The notes beneath the pieces are model-generated. The model was given only the letters and a program-made list of their open reading frames with translations, ran no database searches and was not told the DNA's origin. A program made the position numbers and the translations under genes. A stretch of 7,219 nucleotides of DNA from Clostridiaceae bacterium (GTDB taxonomy: Bacteria > Bacillota > Clostridia > Oscillospirales > Acutalibacteraceae): assembly GCA_904502175.1 (NCBI GenBank), contig CAJGDU010000053.1, positions 1 to 7,219 of the forward strand, in the 5' to 3' direction. Shown here piece by piece: positions 6,431 to 7,219 of this stretch. How positions within the stretch are numbered: the first letter of the stretch is position 1; the number at the start of each line of letters is the position of its first letter.

Positions 6431-6445
6431 GTTGCTTGTTCGAAT

Positions 6446-6461
6446 AAGTGCTTCAGCACTT
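6446..6461 (+). promoter_or_regulatory. Small leader hairpin of the SGNH hydrolase gene
   Basis: AAGTGC (6446-6451) and GCACTT (6456-6461) form a 6-bp stem with the tetraloop TTCA. It would start about 9 nt into the predicted transcript and has no T-run after it. A role in 5'-end stability is plausible but unproven. Confidence 0.45.
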
Positions 6462-6501
6462 TAGACAGTTGAGTAGTTGAGAAAACAGTGGAGATGAAAC
6501 A

Positions 6502-7219
6502 ATGAAAAAGTCACTCAAAAAAGTCATCGCTATCCTCACTGCGTGCATCATGATGATGTCTGTTGCTTCTATTTCGGCGCTTGCCGCGAACAGAAACAAC
6601 GTCCGTCATTACGGCACCTACGTCTGTATCGGCGACAGTGTTGCCTCCGGCTTCGGTCTGCCCGATTACAACAGAAGAGGGAAGAAGATCATCTACAAGA
6701 CCCGCATCAAGGGCTCTTATGCGGACCATATCGCCAGAGACACCGGCGCGAAGTTCTATTCGCTGGCCTATCCGGGCTTTACTTCCGGCACTCTGCGCTA
6801 TGAGCTGCAGGACAATTACAAGATGAAATGGTGGGAGATCAACCAGCTGGCGAACTTCACCGGCGGTGTCTACACCAAGAAATGGCTTGAAAAAGAAAAG
6901 TCACACATCCGCAACACCATCAGGAAAGCCGATCTCATCACCATCGATATCGGTGTCAACGACTCCTGGTACGGCACCATCGCCCTCATCTATGAAATTG
7001 CCAAGTACGGCAAGATCACGAACTCCGACCCCCGCACCACGCTTGACGCGGAACTCGAAGAGTTCGGTTCCTGGGGCACGGTCGTCCGCAACGCCATGTA
7101 CTACCTGGCCGGTTTCGCGGAGAACCCCGACCTCTGGGGCAAGTTCTGGTCTGCCTGGATCGACAACCTGTCCACCTATTTCTTCCAGTATCAGCAGAAC
7201 TATAATGCCATCATTCAGG
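6502..7219 (+). CDS. Secreted SGNH/GDSL-type hydrolase (3'-truncated by window)
   Basis: This is probably an esterase or acetylesterase-type serine hydrolase acting outside the cytoplasmic membrane; the substrate is unknown. At least 239 codons are present and the frame stays open to the window end. Residues 1-28 are a signal peptide: a Lys-rich start (MKKSLKK), a hydrophobic core, and an ALA|A cleavage site near residue 28. A Leu-Thr-Ala-Cys15 inside the core resembles a lipobox, but the hydrophobic run continues past it, so type I cleavage is favoured. SGNH block I is CIGDSVASGFG, with Gly44-Asp45-Ser46 and Ser46 as nucleophile. Gly92 (YPGFTSG) fits block II. Block III is GVND (151-154), with Asn153. 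Block V (Asp-x-x-His) would lie beyond the window. The segment 105-135 is rich in aromatics and charge. The start at ATG 6502 is supported by GGAG (6490-6493), 8 nt upstream. It has its own promoter after a terminator, so it is transcriptionally separate from the tRNA cluster. Confidence 0.88.
   Translation, partial: MKKSLKKVIAILTACIMMMSVASISALAANRNNVRHYGTYVCIGDSVASGFGLPDYNRRGKKIIYKTRIKGSYADHIARDTGAKFYSLAYPGFTSGTLRYELQDNYKMKWWEINQLANFTGGVYTKKWLEKEKSHIRNTIRKADLITIDIGVNDSWYGTIALIYEIAKYGKITNSDPRTTLDAELEEFGSWGTVVRNAMYYLAGFAENPDLWGKFWSAWIDNLSTYFFQYQQNYNAIIQ

Overview
The window looks like a stretch of ordinary chromosome from a fairly GC-rich member of the Bacillota, most likely a Clostridia/Oscillospirales-type gut or rumen anaerobe. 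This rests on the ecfT-truA gene order, strong AGGAGG-type ribosome binding sites, a DUF5711-like membrane-anchored propeller protein, a zinc-finger Clp ATPase, and CCA-encoding tRNA genes. The assignment is inferred from gene content; I could not run a search. Every gene reads on the + strand.

Layout. (1) Positions 1-2807 hold the 3' end of a housekeeping operon. It comprises ecfT (start cut off by the window), truA (4-nt ATGA overlap with ecfT) and a one-TM beta-propeller-like protein with a strong ribosome binding site. (2) Positions 2808-5894 hold a second transcription unit. It has its own extended -10 promoter, a perfect 10-bp hairpin in the leader, a CDP-alcohol phosphatidyltransferase (probably PgsA), and a 777-aa Hsp100/Clp ATPase with an N-terminal four-cysteine zinc finger (ClpE-like, no ClpN repeats). 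(3) Positions 5895-6379 hold a tRNA cluster, Gly(TCC)-Arg(TCT)-His(GTG)-Gln(TTG). It is driven by an exact-consensus sigma-A promoter whose spacer and -10 box lie inside a nearly perfect 34-bp palindrome. A classic intrinsic terminator sits between tRNA-His and tRNA-Gln, and a second probable terminator follows tRNA-Gln. (4) From about 6400 to the end, a separate promoter and a leader with a small hairpin precede a secreted SGNH/GDSL-type hydrolase that runs off the window.

How the genes relate. EcfT is the membrane scaffold of a vitamin/metal ECF importer, TruA modifies tRNA, PgsA makes anionic phospholipid, and the Clp ATPase handles protein quality control. This is a mixed housekeeping neighbourhood, not a dedicated pathway. 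I see no insertion sequence, CRISPR array, phage gene or defence cassette. The items most worth a second look are regulatory: the palindrome over the tRNA promoter, the hairpin leader of the pgsA-clp unit, and the terminator inside the tRNA cluster.
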